Notes: generated by a model not told the origin, from the sequence alone. Positions 31,903-41,405 are shown, numbered from the stretch's first letter. The stretch: DNA of 64,000 nt from Ruminococcus albus AD2013 (GCF_000526775.1 NZ_JAGS01000001.1:1922001-1986000); one strand, 5' to 3'. Program-made: numbers and translations.

Positions 31903-32592
31903 TCACCTCGTCTTTTCAGAATCCTCCGCTGCCACAGCATCCTCTGCCTTTATGAAAAGCTCGTACACGGGGGCTATCTTCTCGAAATCCGCCGCCACTC
32001 TTTCACACAGCTTGTCACCGAAAAACAGTTCGGGGTCATCGCTGGAATGAAGCACTACGGGATTTCTCCTGTTGAGCCAGTTCTTGTATCTCACAGGTTC
32101 ATTGGGGTATCTGTCACGCTTGTAAGGTGCACCGTCAAGCACAAGGCTGTCCTGACTCTCATAAGCGTCGATAGCTTTCACCGCTGCTTTGTCGCGGTTG
32201 AGTATGTACATACGCACCTTTTCCACAACGGGCGAGGGCATATTATAATACCCGCAGCCCCAGCCAAGGTCATCGGGACTTATCCAGAAAAAGAACTCGG
32301 GCTTGCTGACAAACCTCTCCTTAGGGCGCATAAGAGAGAACCATATGCTTTTTCTGAAAAACATACCGTCCCTGATAAGCCTTACGTCCCTGTAGATACG
32401 GCTCACCTTTTTCGGCGAGCATACTATCCTGCTGTCGATACGCCCCATCAGCGGTGCAAGGTACTCTATCATCTCCCGCATGGGAACAAGAACTTCCTTT
32501 TCATAGGTCTCCTTGTTCGCCCTGAACCATTCCTTGTCGTTGCGGGTGTAGTTTTCAAATAAAAACTGCGGTGCATTAGGTGTAAACGGCAT
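31903..32592 (-). CDS. DUF2461 family protein
   Basis: A 229-residue protein with the DUF2461 signature: FLFENYTRNDKEWFRANKE at the start, VSRIYRDVRLIRDG (about 64-77), FRKSIWFSLMR and GYYNMPSPV. Members of this family are widespread and of unknown biochemical function; no catalytic residues are established. It precedes and is probably co-transcribed with the flavodoxin-ferredoxin gene. Confidence 0.85.
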   Translation of the reverse strand: MPFTPNAPQFLFENYTRNDKEWFRANKETYEKEVLVPMREMIEYLAPLMGRIDSRIVCSPKKVSRIYRDVRLIRDGMFFRKSIWFSLMRPKERFVSKPEFFFWISPDDLGWGCGYYNMPSPVVEKVRMYILNRDKAAVKAIDAYESQDSLVLDGAPYKRDRYPNEPVRYKNWLNRRNPVVLHSSDDPELFFGDKLCERVAADFEKIAPVYELFIKAEDAVAAEDSEKTR

Positions 32593-32661
32593 AACTGTTA
32601 CCTCTGCTTTCTTTCTATCATCTTCTCTTTTACGTTTTTCTTCTTTTGTATATGACCCCTG

Positions 32662-32985
32662 TCAGGTTATGACAAAGTAATCGTCCTCGCACTCGCCGGC
32701 AAGGCTGTATATGCAGTAGTATTCGGCAAATTCGGAACTGCTGTCCTTTTTGTAAACATCAAGATCGACCTTGATGAACTCACGGCTGAACTTTTTTGAT
32801 ACAACAAAGGAATAGCCGTAAAGCTTTACTTCCACCTGATCTTTGTCAGTAAGACCGTACTCTCTGCTTTCCTCTTTTGTGATATCGTCTGTAAGATAGT
32901 TCTCAAAGCACACCCAAAAACTGTCAAAAGTCCGCTTCACCAGATCATATCTTTCCACTGTCTCTTCAAGTTCTTCTCTGAGCAT
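32662..32985 (-). CDS. Small hypothetical protein
   Basis: A 107-residue protein starting at MLREELEETVERYD with GGGAG at normal spacing. An in-frame extension upstream overlaps the promoter at 33032-33060 and is rejected. The N-terminus is a charged helix; the rest alternates strands (VEVKLYGYSFVVSKK). No membrane segment, no known family. Confidence 0.6.
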   Translation of the reverse strand: MLREELEETVERYDLVKRTFDSFWVCFENYLTDDITKEESREYGLTDKDQVEVKLYGYSFVVSKKFSREFIKVDLDVYKKDSSSEFAEYYCIYSLAGECEDDYFVIT

Positions 32986-33031
32986 ATTTTTTCTCCCTGC
33001 ACTTGATCGGGTCATACGTCTATTCAGATAT

Positions 33032-33060
33032 ATTATAACCGATTTTTCCCAAACAGTCAA
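33032..33060 (-). promoter_or_regulatory. Sigma-A-type promoter
   Basis: Minus strand TTGACT, 17-bp spacer, TATAAT. It drives the small gene ending at 32662 and is divergent from the next promoter. Confidence 0.8.
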
Positions 33061-33102
33061 CAGCTTTATTCAGATTTGAGTTTTTTCCGTATGATTTGCC
33101 GA

Positions 33103-33131
33103 TTTACAAAGCTTACGTAAAATGTTATAAT
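33103..33131 (+). promoter_or_regulatory. Sigma-A-type promoter
   Basis: TTTACA, 17-bp spacer, TATAAT; a second TATAAT lies at 33144-33149, just before the GGAGG. Confidence 0.7.
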
Positions 33132-33164
33132 TTTAAAGTATGATATAATGCGGAGGTGTGTCTT

Positions 33165-33632
33165 GTGCGACCTGAATACAAACGCGCCGACATCAGCGAC
33201 CTTGATATACTCGTTTCATCAAGGATAAAAGTTCTGATAGCTGCGAACAGACTGCCCGATGATACGGATATGTCCGTGATAGAACAGCAGTCACGGGAAT
33301 ATTACAGGCAGTCCCTGACGGACGGCAGCCATACCGCATATCTCGTTTATGACGGTGATGATATCATCGCCGCAGGGGGAATAAGCTATTACAGGGTAAT
33401 GCCCACCTGCGATGTCCCCACAGGGAGAAAAGCCTATATAATGAATATGTACACCGACCCCGCATACCGCAGACAGGGCATAGCCACAAAAACACTCGAC
33501 CTGCTTACCCGTGATGCTAAAGCTAAAGGCATATCTTTCATCGCCCTTGAAGCCACCGATATGGGCAGACCTCTTTATGAACGTTACGGCTTTGTTCCCA
33601 TGGAACATGAGATGATACTCCCCACTGAATAA
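33165..33632 (+). CDS. GNAT family N-acetyltransferase
   Basis: The 155-residue protein begins at the GTG of (V)RPEYKRADISD; GGAGG lies 8 bp before this codon and overlaps the GTG three codons upstream, which decides the start. GNAT features are YIMNMYTDPAYRRQGIATKTLDLL (acetyl-CoA loop R-R-Q-G-I-A, about 93-116) and ALEATDMGRPLYERYGF near the end. It is an acetyltransferase of unknown substrate and is the first gene of a plus-strand run that includes the ABC-F gene. Confidence 0.85.
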   Translation: MRPEYKRADISDLDILVSSRIKVLIAANRLPDDTDMSVIEQQSREYYRQSLTDGSHTAYLVYDGDDIIAAGGISYYRVMPTCDVPTGRKAYIMNMYTDPAYRRQGIATKTLDLLTRDAKAKGISFIALEATDMGRPLYERYGFVPMEHEMILPTE

Positions 33633-33642
33633 GGAGAAAAGA

Positions 33643-34098
33643 ATGTTTAAATATTCGGATAACGATATGGAGAATTTTTCTCTCCATGACTGCCGTGCCA
33701 CCAGCCTTACCTTTGGTGACAGCACGCTGACTTTCGGATTTGAAGAGGGTTTCTGGTACGCAAAAGGGACTACCATGCTTTCCCGCGATACGGGCAAAGG
33801 CGAAGTTGAGTTCCATACAATCTACCCCGATATGCACTGCAATATCTATGTGGATATATTTGAATGGCGCACCGAAAACGAGGACGATTGTGTTGCCCTG
33901 CGCAGAAATCTCCCCTTTGAGGAGTTCGTTAAACTAATGAACAGCGGTATGAAGATAGAATTTCTCAAAGAGTACAAGGGCTATCAAAGCTATCTCTACG
34001 AATGCGACCTGTTCGGCTGCGGCAAATACGGCGATATCGAAGCTACGATAACAATTTCCGCGGATAGTATCACCTACCGCTGGAACGATAAAGAGTAA
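33643..34098 (+). CDS. Hypothetical cytoplasmic protein
   Basis: A 151-residue protein, 10 bp after the GNAT gene, with AAGGAGAAAAG before the ATG. It is rich in aromatic and acidic residues, beta-strand-like (LTFGDSTLTFGFEEGFWY) and lacks membrane segments. It resembles in composition small orphan or immunity-type proteins, but no family is recognised. Confidence 0.65.
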   Translation: MFKYSDNDMENFSLHDCRATSLTFGDSTLTFGFEEGFWYAKGTTMLSRDTGKGEVEFHTIYPDMHCNIYVDIFEWRTENEDDCVALRRNLPFEEFVKLMNSGMKIEFLKEYKGYQSYLYECDLFGCGKYGDIEATITISADSITYRWNDKE

Positions 34099-34131
34099 AG
34101 TAAGGATATTCAATATTAAGGAGTAAGTAAA

Positions 34132-35748
34132 ATGATAACAGTTTCAAACGTCAGCCTGTCCTTTGGCGGACAGCTTCTTTTCAAGGACGTAGACCTCAAG
34201 TTCACCAACGGCAACTGCTATGGTATCATAGGTGCCAACGGCGCGGGCAAATCCACTTTCCTGCGTATACTCAACGGCGAACTTGAACCCACCACGGGCG
34301 AAGTAGCTATCACCAAAGGCGAGCGCCTTTCAGTGCTGAAGCAGGACCACTTCGCATTTGACGAGTATACCGTCCTTGATACCGTAATCATGGGCAACAA
34401 GCGTCTTTACGATATCATGCAGGAGAAAGACGCACTCTATGCCAAGGAAGATTTTTCTGAGGAAGACGGCGACCGTGCAGGTCAGCTGGAAAGCGAATTT
34501 GCAGAACTCAACGGCTGGGAAGCTGAATCCGATGCATCAAAGCTGATACAGGGTCTGGGTCTCTCCGAAGACCTTCTCTATCAGCAGATGGCAGGACTTT
34601 CGGGTAACGAGAAAGTCAAGGTACTGCTGGCACAGGCACTTTTCGGCAATCCCGATATCATCATGCTGGACGAGCCTACAAACCATCTGGATATCGACGC
34701 TATCCGCTGGCTTGAAGATTTCCTTGCAGACTACTTCGGAACTGTACTGGTTGTCAGCCATGACAGACACTTCCTCAACAATGTCTGCACACATATCGTT
34801 GATATCGACTACACCAAGATCAAGATGTACGTGGGCAACTACGAATTCTGGTACGAGTCCTCACAGCTGATGCAGAGACTTATCAAAAACCAGAACAAGA
34901 AAGCCGAGGAAAAGATCAAGGAGCTGCAGGAGTTCATCAACCGTTTCTCCGCAAACAAATCCAAATCCCGTCAGGCTACTGCAAGGCGTAAGCTTCTGGA
35001 TAAACTTTCTGTTGAGGAAATGCCCGCTTCATCGAGAAAATACCCGTTCATCGGCTTCAATATCGACCGCGAACTAGGCAAGGATATACTGAAAGTAAAT
35101 AATGTCTCCAAGACAGTTGACGGCGTAAAGCTTCTCAACAATGTCAGCTTCACTCTCTCCCGCACCGATAAGGTGGCATTTATAGGCGAAAGCGAACAGG
35201 CTATAACCGCCCTCTTCAAGATACTCGCAGAGGAGACCGAACCCGATGAGGGTACTATCAAGTGGGGCGTATCCACTTCACGTTCATACTTCCCCGTTGA
35301 CAACTCCGAGTATTTCAACGGCCACACCGAAAGCATAGTTGACTGGCTCCGCCCCTACTCGACTTCCGAGGTAACAGACACATTTCTCCGCGGATTCCTG
35401 GGACGTATGCTGTTCTCGGGCGACGAGATATACAAGCCCGTTGAGGTACTCTCGGGTGGTGAAAAGGTCAGATGTATGTTCAGCCGAATGATGCTTTTCG
35501 GCTCCAACGTTATCCTGCTTGACCGCCCCACCAACCACCTCGACCTCGAATCCATAACCGCAGTAAACAATGCACTGCGTGATTTCAAGGGTGTTGTTAT
35601 CTTCGCAAGCCACGACCACGAGATTGTACAGACCGTTGCAAACCGCATCATCGAGATAACACCCGACGGCTGTATCGACCGTGCAGGAACCTACGAAGAA
35701 TTCCTTGAATGGAGAAGAGAACAGGGCATGAAGTCCTTTATCGAATAA
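34132..35748 (+). CDS. ABC-F family protein (YkpA-type) with degenerate second ATPase site
   Basis: The 538-residue protein has two ABC cassettes joined by the ABC-F linker (NQNKKAEEKIKELQEFINRF region, about 245-290), and no membrane part. ABC-F proteins act on ribosomes. NBD1 is intact: GANGAGKST, LDEPTNHLD, although its signature reads LSGNEK. NBD2 has lost its Walker A (GESEQAITALF) and its Walker B catalytic Glu (LLDRPTNHLD, Arg in place of Glu, codon CGC) while keeping LSGGEK. Its site in trans would be crippled, so ATP use is asymmetric. A terminator follows. Confidence 0.9.
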   Translation: MITVSNVSLSFGGQLLFKDVDLKFTNGNCYGIIGANGAGKSTFLRILNGELEPTTGEVAITKGERLSVLKQDHFAFDEYTVLDTVIMGNKRLYDIMQEKDALYAKEDFSEEDGDRAGQLESEFAELNGWEAESDASKLIQGLGLSEDLLYQQMAGLSGNEKVKVLLAQALFGNPDIIMLDEPTNHLDIDAIRWLEDFLADYFGTVLVVSHDRHFLNNVCTHIVDIDYTKIKMYVGNYEFWYESSQLMQRLIKNQNKKAEEKIKELQEFINRFSANKSKSRQATARRKLLDKLSVEEMPASSRKYPFIGFNIDRELGKDILKVNNVSKTVDGVKLLNNVSFTLSRTDKVAFIGESEQAITALFKILAEETEPDEGTIKWGVSTSRSYFPVDNSEYFNGHTESIVDWLRPYSTSEVTDTFLRGFLGRMLFSGDEIYKPVEVLSGGEKVRCMFSRMMLFGSNVILLDRPTNHLDLESITAVNNALRDFKGVVIFASHDHEIVQTVANRIIEITPDGCIDRAGTYEEFLEWRREQGMKSFIE

Positions 35749-35768
35749 GCTGTTTCATAATAATTGCA

Positions 35769-35805
35769 GAGAGCGTATGCAGATCCAATGCATACGCTCT
35801 TTTTG
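35769..35805 (+). terminator. Terminator after the ABC-F gene
   Basis: GAGCGTATGCA/TGCATACGCTC hairpin followed by TTTTT. Confidence 0.88.
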
Positions 35806-36069
35806 CGCCTGTGTCTTTAGTCATAAACGCCCATGTTCGCAGGTTAATTACTCTTAATTCATGTTTAATATAAACTATTGTGAATGTCAATTATTTAATA
35901 TAATCAACATTTTCTGCAACTCCCACAAAAGAAGCGCCAAAAATGCCCTAAAAATCAGACCACTCAAAAATACCCGTTAATAAGTTCAAAAAATCTTAAT
36001 TAAAATGCCCCCGCAATATGATATACTTTTATATAGCTTAAATTTGCAGGGAAAGTTTGAGGTGAACCA
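35806..36069. other. AT-rich spacer
   Basis: No gene is seen. TATACT at 36022-36027 could be the -10 of the following gene, but the -35 position is weak. GAGGTGA precedes the next start codon. Confidence 0.4.
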
Positions 36070-37047
36070 ATGACCGATAAGAAAAAATTTATACCGATAC
36101 TGATAACCTCCGCACTTTCGGTGCTTATGGTCGCAGTATCAAGGATAACAGGCGAAACCGATATCATCTTTCCCGAGGCAGCCGCTGTCGCCATAGGCGT
36201 ACTTGCAGCACCTGTCAGGTCGTGGAACACAAGCAAGCTTCGCCTGATGCTGACTATAACAGCCGCCGCACTTCTGGGCATGGCTGTTGTAATGTTCGTA
36301 CCTTTTCCGATATATATAAAAATACCAATAGGGCTTGCCGCAGTAACGATACTCATAACCCTTTCGCAGACAAATTTCCTTCCTGCAATATCTGCCTGCA
36401 TACTCCCGATAATGAACGGCACACACAGTGCGGCTTATCCGCTATCGGTGGTGACAGTGACGGGTATCACACTTCTCACGCTGCATATATTTGAAGAAAC
36501 AGGAATGCGGAACAAGTACCGCTATGTTCCCATTGAACCCACAAGACCGCTTATCAGGCTTCGTTTGGCTCAGGTAATAATCGCAAGCATCGTATGCTTT
36601 ATCCCACTGGCGCTGGAAAGACCTTTCTTCATAGCACCGCCGCTGATAGTCGCTTTTTTTGAAATGACTGCACCGTCATCACCTGTGAAAAAGGACATGA
36701 CCACGGCAACGGTAATGATGGCACTAAGCGCATTTCTCGGAGTTTCCTGCCGCATACTTCTTGGTGAGATAGCAGGACTTCCAATGGCAGCTGCGGCAGC
36801 AGTTACCACCTGTGCTATAATGTTCGCCATCGAAATAACAGGTTTCTACTTCCCGCCCTGCGGTTCTGTCGGACTTCTTCCCTACATTATACCGCAGCAT
36901 ACTCTTGTTAGGTTCCCCTTTATAGTAACCACAGGTTTCCTTATCTTTGCTGCGATAAGTCTGGTATCTTCAAACCATGTAAAGCACGAAATGGAAGAAG
37001 CTGAAAAAGAAAACTCAGAACATACTGAGGCATACAACCACATATAA
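36070..37047 (+). CDS. Multi-TM membrane protein (HPP-like)
   Basis: A 325-residue protein with eight to ten hydrophobic segments in what look like two similar halves (first about 8-140, second about 175-305). The phrases PEAAAVAIGVLAAP and PPLIVAFFEMTAPSSP occupy comparable places in the halves. The general layout is like HPP-family membrane proteins, a low-confidence assignment. Substrate unknown. It stands alone between two terminators. Confidence 0.55.
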   Translation: MTDKKKFIPILITSALSVLMVAVSRITGETDIIFPEAAAVAIGVLAAPVRSWNTSKLRLMLTITAAALLGMAVVMFVPFPIYIKIPIGLAAVTILITLSQTNFLPAISACILPIMNGTHSAAYPLSVVTVTGITLLTLHIFEETGMRNKYRYVPIEPTRPLIRLRLAQVIIASIVCFIPLALERPFFIAPPLIVAFFEMTAPSSPVKKDMTTATVMMALSAFLGVSCRILLGEIAGLPMAAAAAVTTCAIMFAIEITGFYFPPCGSVGLLPYIIPQHTLVRFPFIVTTGFLIFAAISLVSSNHVKHEMEEAEKENSEHTEAYNHI

Positions 37048-37052
37048 AATAT

Positions 37053-37085
37053 GCCGGAGGACGCTGATGTCCTCCGGCTTTTTTA
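37053..37085. terminator. Terminator between convergent genes
   Basis: GCCGGAGGAC/GTCCTCCGGC hairpin with TTTTTT on the plus strand, placed between the membrane-protein gene and the converging sensor-kinase gene. Confidence 0.88.
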
Positions 37086-40000
37086 TCATCTGAGTCTTTT
37101 ATATAACGCTTCCGTCAGCCTTGCAAGCTCCGCAAGAGTACCCTCGATATCGGGTTTCTCCTCCGATCTGCCACGGTAGAACATCTCGCCTGTATATGCC
37201 ATATCGCCAAGTTTTTCAGCACCTATCGTCCTTGCGGCACCTTTCAGCGAATGGAGCTTTATCATGGCATTCTCCCTGTCGTTTTCCGCCACGAATTTTC
37301 TTATGCTCTCGGTATACTCTTCAGCCGATTCCGCAAAAGCTTCCAGTGTAAGCTTATAGTTGTCCTCGCCGCTGCAGTGCTTTATGCCTGTATCCGCGTC
37401 AAGACCATCAATGCCGTTAAAGCCCTTTTCCGCAAGGGCATTCTCACCTGCGGCTAGTTCTTCTATCTTCGCACTGCCCTGCCATATCTCGTTGGTGAAT
37501 CCCTGCTCGTTCATGATGTAGTCGGCATCGTCGTCTATCATCTGTATCATAGCCGCAGCAACATCAGGGTCGAACTGCGTTCCGCTGCACCTGATGAACT
37601 CGTTCCTTACCTTCTGCTGTTCCATGGGCTTTGAGTACGTTCTCGTGGAAGTCATGGCATCATAGCAGTCCGCCGCACATATTATACGCGCAGCCTCAGG
37701 GATATCCTTGCCTTTCAGCCCGTCGGGATAACCGCTGCCGTCGTATTTCTCGTGATGCGACCTTGCACCTGTGGCAAGCCCCGGCATTTCGGTTATGGAA
37801 GACAGTATCTCACTGCCTATGACAGTATGCCGCTTTATCTGCATGAACTCCTCGTCAGTAAGCCGGGAGGTCTTGTTAAGTATATCCTCGCTGACACCTA
37901 TCTTGCCGATATCATGCATAAGTCCCATGCGGAATATCTGCTGCTGTTCAGCTTCGCTCTTGCCCAGTCTTCTTGCAAGTTCAGCCGAGTATATAGCAAC
38001 ACGGTTGGAATGTCCGTTGGTGTAATGATCCTTCGCGTCAACGGTCTTCGCAAGAGCCATCATCATCTCCAGCGAGAGTCTTTCGCTCCTTATCTGCTGT
38101 CTGTCAACTTCGCTCTTCAGTCCCGATTGCAGCTGATAAAGCTCCACGGCACGTTTCGTTCGCTGTATCAGCACCTCGGGTGAGAAGGGCTTCTTCACAT
38201 AGTCCGCCGCACCGTTCTTGAATCCTGTGCTTTCAGCCTCGGCGCTGTCTTCACCCGTCACGAATATAACAGGTATGTCCCGCACCTCGGGGTCTTCTTT
38301 AAGCCTGCTGAGAACTTCAAAACCGTTCATTCCCGCAAGGCTGATATCCAGAAGCACAGCGTCGGGCATCTTGCTTTTTGTCAGAGCTATCGCTTCCTCA
38401 CCTGTACCGCAGGTTATAACATCGAAGATATTATCCAGGATATTCTTTGCCGTTGTCCTGATGACCTGATCGTCGTCCACCACCAGTACCTTCGGCGCAG
38501 TGCTGACCCTGCGTCCCTCGGATACAGCCTGTTTTTCCAGCTTTTCCTCGGGCAGCATACCCGCCATCATCTTCTCCAGACGTTCACCGTCAACGGGCTT
38601 TGAAAGATAATCGTTGAACCCCGCTTCGATGTAAGTCTCTCTCGCCCCCGATACCGCATTCGCCGTCAGTGCCACGCATAAAGCGTTTTCTCTGCCCTCC
38701 ATGGCACGGAGCCTTTTCAGCGTTTCGATACCGTCCATATCGGGCATCATGTGATCGATAAAGTAGATATCATAGGTATTCAGCGCCGCAAGTCTCAGCG
38801 CCTCCGCACCAGATGAAGCCGTATCTATGCCCACCATAGTCTTTTTGAGCAGACCCTTGAACACCGTCAGGTTCATGGCATTGTCATCAACCACGAGCAC
38901 TCTCGCCGTAGGCGCATGGAAAAGCTCTCTGTAAATATGCACTCCCTTGCCGACACTTGAGAATCTCTTTGAGAAATCCCCGATAGCCTGCCATTTCGTG
39001 ACTTTCTGCACTATCTCAAATGAGAACACCGAGCCCTCGCCGTAAACACTGCTGACTTCCAGCCTGCTGTCCATCAAGTCGAGAAGCTGTCTTGTTATGC
39101 TCATACCCAGCCCCGTTCCCTCAATGGAACGGTTCCTGCCCTCTTCGATTCGCGAAAAGGGCGAAAACAGCCTGTCCATGTCCTCCTGCTTTATGCCCAT
39201 TCCCGTGTCGCTTACCGTGAATCTCAGCTTTATGCTGTCCTTGCCTGCTTTCTCATATCCTACTTCAAAATGCACACTGCCCTTTTCGGTGTACTTCACC
39301 GCATTGGTCAGCAGATTAAGTGCGCACTGTTTGACTCTTATCTCATCACCCACCAGCAGATGCGGTATCCCGCTGTCCACGCTCACATCGAACCGCAGAC
39401 CCTTTTTATCCGCTCTGGGACGCACCATATTCACAAGGTCGTTTATAGCCGAACCAAGCTCGTACTGTGTCGGTATCAGCTCCATCTTGCCCTGCTCGAC
39501 CTTTGAGAAATCCAGTATGTCGTTTATCAGCGAAAGCAGTGTCCTGCCCGCATTCCTGATATCCTCCGCATACCCTATTATCTGACGTTCCTTGCTTTCG
39601 CGCAGTATCATCTCGTCCATACCGAGCACAGCATTTATAGGCGTTCTTATCTCATGGGACATATTTGCAAGAAACGCTGATTTTGCGCGGTTTGCCTTAT
39701 CAGCCAGCTGGCTCTGCTCCCGCAGATGCTCCATATAGTTGTAATGCTCAGTATCATCTATCAGCCTGTAAAGGCTTCCGAAATTCTCGCCCTCATATTC
39801 CAGTTCTTCAATGCAGGGGGTGTATATACGGTCGTCAATGGTTATAACATCTTCGTCCTCTATCGCCTGTTCGATGATATCCAGAGTTTCATCGGGCTTT
39901 TCCACCAGCTGAGGATACAGCGTTTTCGCAGGTTCGTTGAAATACCTGACCCTGCCCTCGGTATCCACCGCGATAAGTCCCTCGGACAGTTTGTCCACAA

Positions 40001-40703
40001 CGTACTCCCTTGTCAGTTCCAAAGTGTCCAGCAGATCGTACTTGAATATCGCTATGTACATTATCACCGTACTCAGTGAATATCCCAGCACGGTTATATT
40101 GTAGCCATTGGTCATTCCCGTCAGATAAATTATGTAGCAGATGACCTCCACCACTATCGATGCCGCTATATACCATAGCCTTTTCAGATTTTTCTTGTTC
40201 TTCTCCTTATATATCGTCATGAAAAGTATCAGCAGACCGTAAACTATATAGCTTATCAGAAACATGGTGTACACATGATGCCACGGTCCCTGGTCATAGG
40301 TCAGGTGCGGATGTACTCCTTCCTTTGTAAATCCAAGATTGCGGTAGTACAGATGATGCCAGTCATTGGTCATTACCGCCACATAGGTCAGGGCATGGAA
40401 TGCCCCCAGAAACAGCATCGTGTTTTTCTTCGTCCTCACTCCGCATAATTCCACCAGAAATATCAGCAGTGAAAAGGGTATCCATACCGTACCCACATAC
40501 GAAAGCTTCTGTGCGGTCATCGCCTCATCATAATTGTCAGAAAGCATTACCTGAAGCATTCCCGCATTGTTGACCATCGTAGCCGCACAGTTCAGAAGCA
40601 GATATCCGTGTATCCTGCTTTTCCAGTTCCTAAATATATATGCGCTCTCAAACAGCAGACCAAATATACTGATATACTGCAAAGCCAGCACAAAATAATA
40701 CAT
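37086..40703 (-). CDS. 7TM hybrid histidine kinase - REC - REC - HD-GYP - HPt
   Basis: A 1205-residue single-chain phosphorelay. In order: a 7TM sensor (about 1-225), a PAS-like linker, HisKA with MSHEIRTPINA (His near 352), HATPase (DTGMGI, GTGLGMS), receiver 1 (Asp near 649 in FIDHMMPDMDG), receiver 2 (Asp near 786 in LLDISLAGMNG), an HD-GYP domain with LMHDIGKIG (about 929) and GSGYPDG (about 989), and a C-terminal HPt with LHSLKGAARTIGA (His near 1149). It should autophosphorylate, relay to its receivers and HPt, and control c-di-GMP hydrolysis by HD-GYP. No transcription factor is beside it. Confidence 0.92.
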   Translation of the reverse strand: MYYFVLALQYISIFGLLFESAYIFRNWKSRIHGYLLLNCAATMVNNAGMLQVMLSDNYDEAMTAQKLSYVGTVWIPFSLLIFLVELCGVRTKKNTMLFLGAFHALTYVAVMTNDWHHLYYRNLGFTKEGVHPHLTYDQGPWHHVYTMFLISYIVYGLLILFMTIYKEKNKKNLKRLWYIAASIVVEVICYIIYLTGMTNGYNITVLGYSLSTVIMYIAIFKYDLLDTLELTREYVVDKLSEGLIAVDTEGRVRYFNEPAKTLYPQLVEKPDETLDIIEQAIEDEDVITIDDRIYTPCIEELEYEGENFGSLYRLIDDTEHYNYMEHLREQSQLADKANRAKSAFLANMSHEIRTPINAVLGMDEMILRESKERQIIGYAEDIRNAGRTLLSLINDILDFSKVEQGKMELIPTQYELGSAINDLVNMVRPRADKKGLRFDVSVDSGIPHLLVGDEIRVKQCALNLLTNAVKYTEKGSVHFEVGYEKAGKDSIKLRFTVSDTGMGIKQEDMDRLFSPFSRIEEGRNRSIEGTGLGMSITRQLLDLMDSRLEVSSVYGEGSVFSFEIVQKVTKWQAIGDFSKRFSSVGKGVHIYRELFHAPTARVLVVDDNAMNLTVFKGLLKKTMVGIDTASSGAEALRLAALNTYDIYFIDHMMPDMDGIETLKRLRAMEGRENALCVALTANAVSGARETYIEAGFNDYLSKPVDGERLEKMMAGMLPEEKLEKQAVSEGRRVSTAPKVLVVDDDQVIRTTAKNILDNIFDVITCGTGEEAIALTKSKMPDAVLLDISLAGMNGFEVLSRLKEDPEVRDIPVIFVTGEDSAEAESTGFKNGAADYVKKPFSPEVLIQRTKRAVELYQLQSGLKSEVDRQQIRSERLSLEMMMALAKTVDAKDHYTNGHSNRVAIYSAELARRLGKSEAEQQQIFRMGLMHDIGKIGVSEDILNKTSRLTDEEFMQIKRHTVIGSEILSSITEMPGLATGARSHHEKYDGSGYPDGLKGKDIPEAARIICAADCYDAMTSTRTYSKPMEQQKVRNEFIRCSGTQFDPDVAAAMIQMIDDDADYIMNEQGFTNEIWQGSAKIEELAAGENALAEKGFNGIDGLDADTGIKHCSGEDNYKLTLEAFAESAEEYTESIRKFVAENDRENAMIKLHSLKGAARTIGAEKLGDMAYTGEMFYRGRSEEKPDIEGTLAELARLTEALYKRLR

Positions 40704-40783
40704 CCGACGTCCCCCTTACCGAAATATTTTCCGTCCCCGCTCCCCCGCGAACAAGGACGTTCCCCCTTGATATCATTTTCCGC

Positions 40784-40814
40784 AAAACAGGCACCTCCCC
40801 CAATGGAAGTGCCC
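40784..40814 (-). terminator. Terminator of the M48/DUF operon
   Basis: On the minus strand, GGCACTTCC/GGGGAGGTGCC hairpin followed by TGTTTTG, 19 bp after the 40833 stop. Confidence 0.7.
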
Positions 40815-40832
40815 GTATCCCGCTTTAAAACA

Positions 40833-41387
40833 TCACGCCCAGGGGTTCGTTGATTCGGGCGGACGTATGCCCGCCAGCAGAAACTGTTCCCACAGATACC
40901 AATTGCCGTCCTTTGCCAGTCTGAGCTGTATGGGACGAGGGCTGTCAGCCCCGCCCGACTGCAGGTAAAGCTTAGCGTATCCGCTGTCCTGATAGGAATA
41001 GGGATTCTCGCTGACCTTTACAGTGTAAGGCTGTGCGGGTTTGTAGTCGTTAGCAGGTACAGCCCCCACAAAATAACTCCGCGGAACATAATCAGCATCT
41101 CTGAATCTGTCTGCAAGGAACTGCTGTTCATAGTTCGAAAGGGGCTGAGGTCCTTTCAGAAAATTCAGCATCTGTATGCAAGTGTCCTTATCCTGCGGGT
41201 AGAAACACAAAGCAAGCACAGTCAGTGCCGCTGTCTTGAAAGGGTCGTCCATCGCCGCCTGTGGCAGTGCGGTGAACTCCGCAAAATTATCGGGCAGTTT
41301 TGTGAATACCACATCTACCGTTTTATTGCCCGAACTCTGCTGTACGTTCTGCGGTGCGGGCGAACCGATATTGTCAAAAAGTCCCAT
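40833..41387 (-). CDS. Hypothetical protein (DUF6935-like)
   Basis: A 184-residue protein with a Pro/Gln-rich N-terminus, then a compact domain: FKTAALTVLALCFYPQDKDTC, LNFLKGPQPLSNYE and a late PYTVKV...YAKLYLQSGGADSPRPI, WYLWEQFLLAGIRPP. I associate this pattern with the DUF6935 group, a recollection only. It follows the M48 peptidase gene by 18 bp and is probably expressed with it, so it may be a substrate or partner of the protease. Confidence 0.6.
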   Translation of the reverse strand: MGLFDNIGSPAPQNVQQSSGNKTVDVVFTKLPDNFAEFTALPQAAMDDPFKTAALTVLALCFYPQDKDTCIQMLNFLKGPQPLSNYEQQFLADRFRDADYVPRSYFVGAVPANDYKPAQPYTVKVSENPYSYQDSGYAKLYLQSGGADSPRPIQLRLAKDGNWYLWEQFLLAGIRPPESTNPWA

Positions 41388-41405
41388 TCTGTAAACCTCC
41401 CTCTA

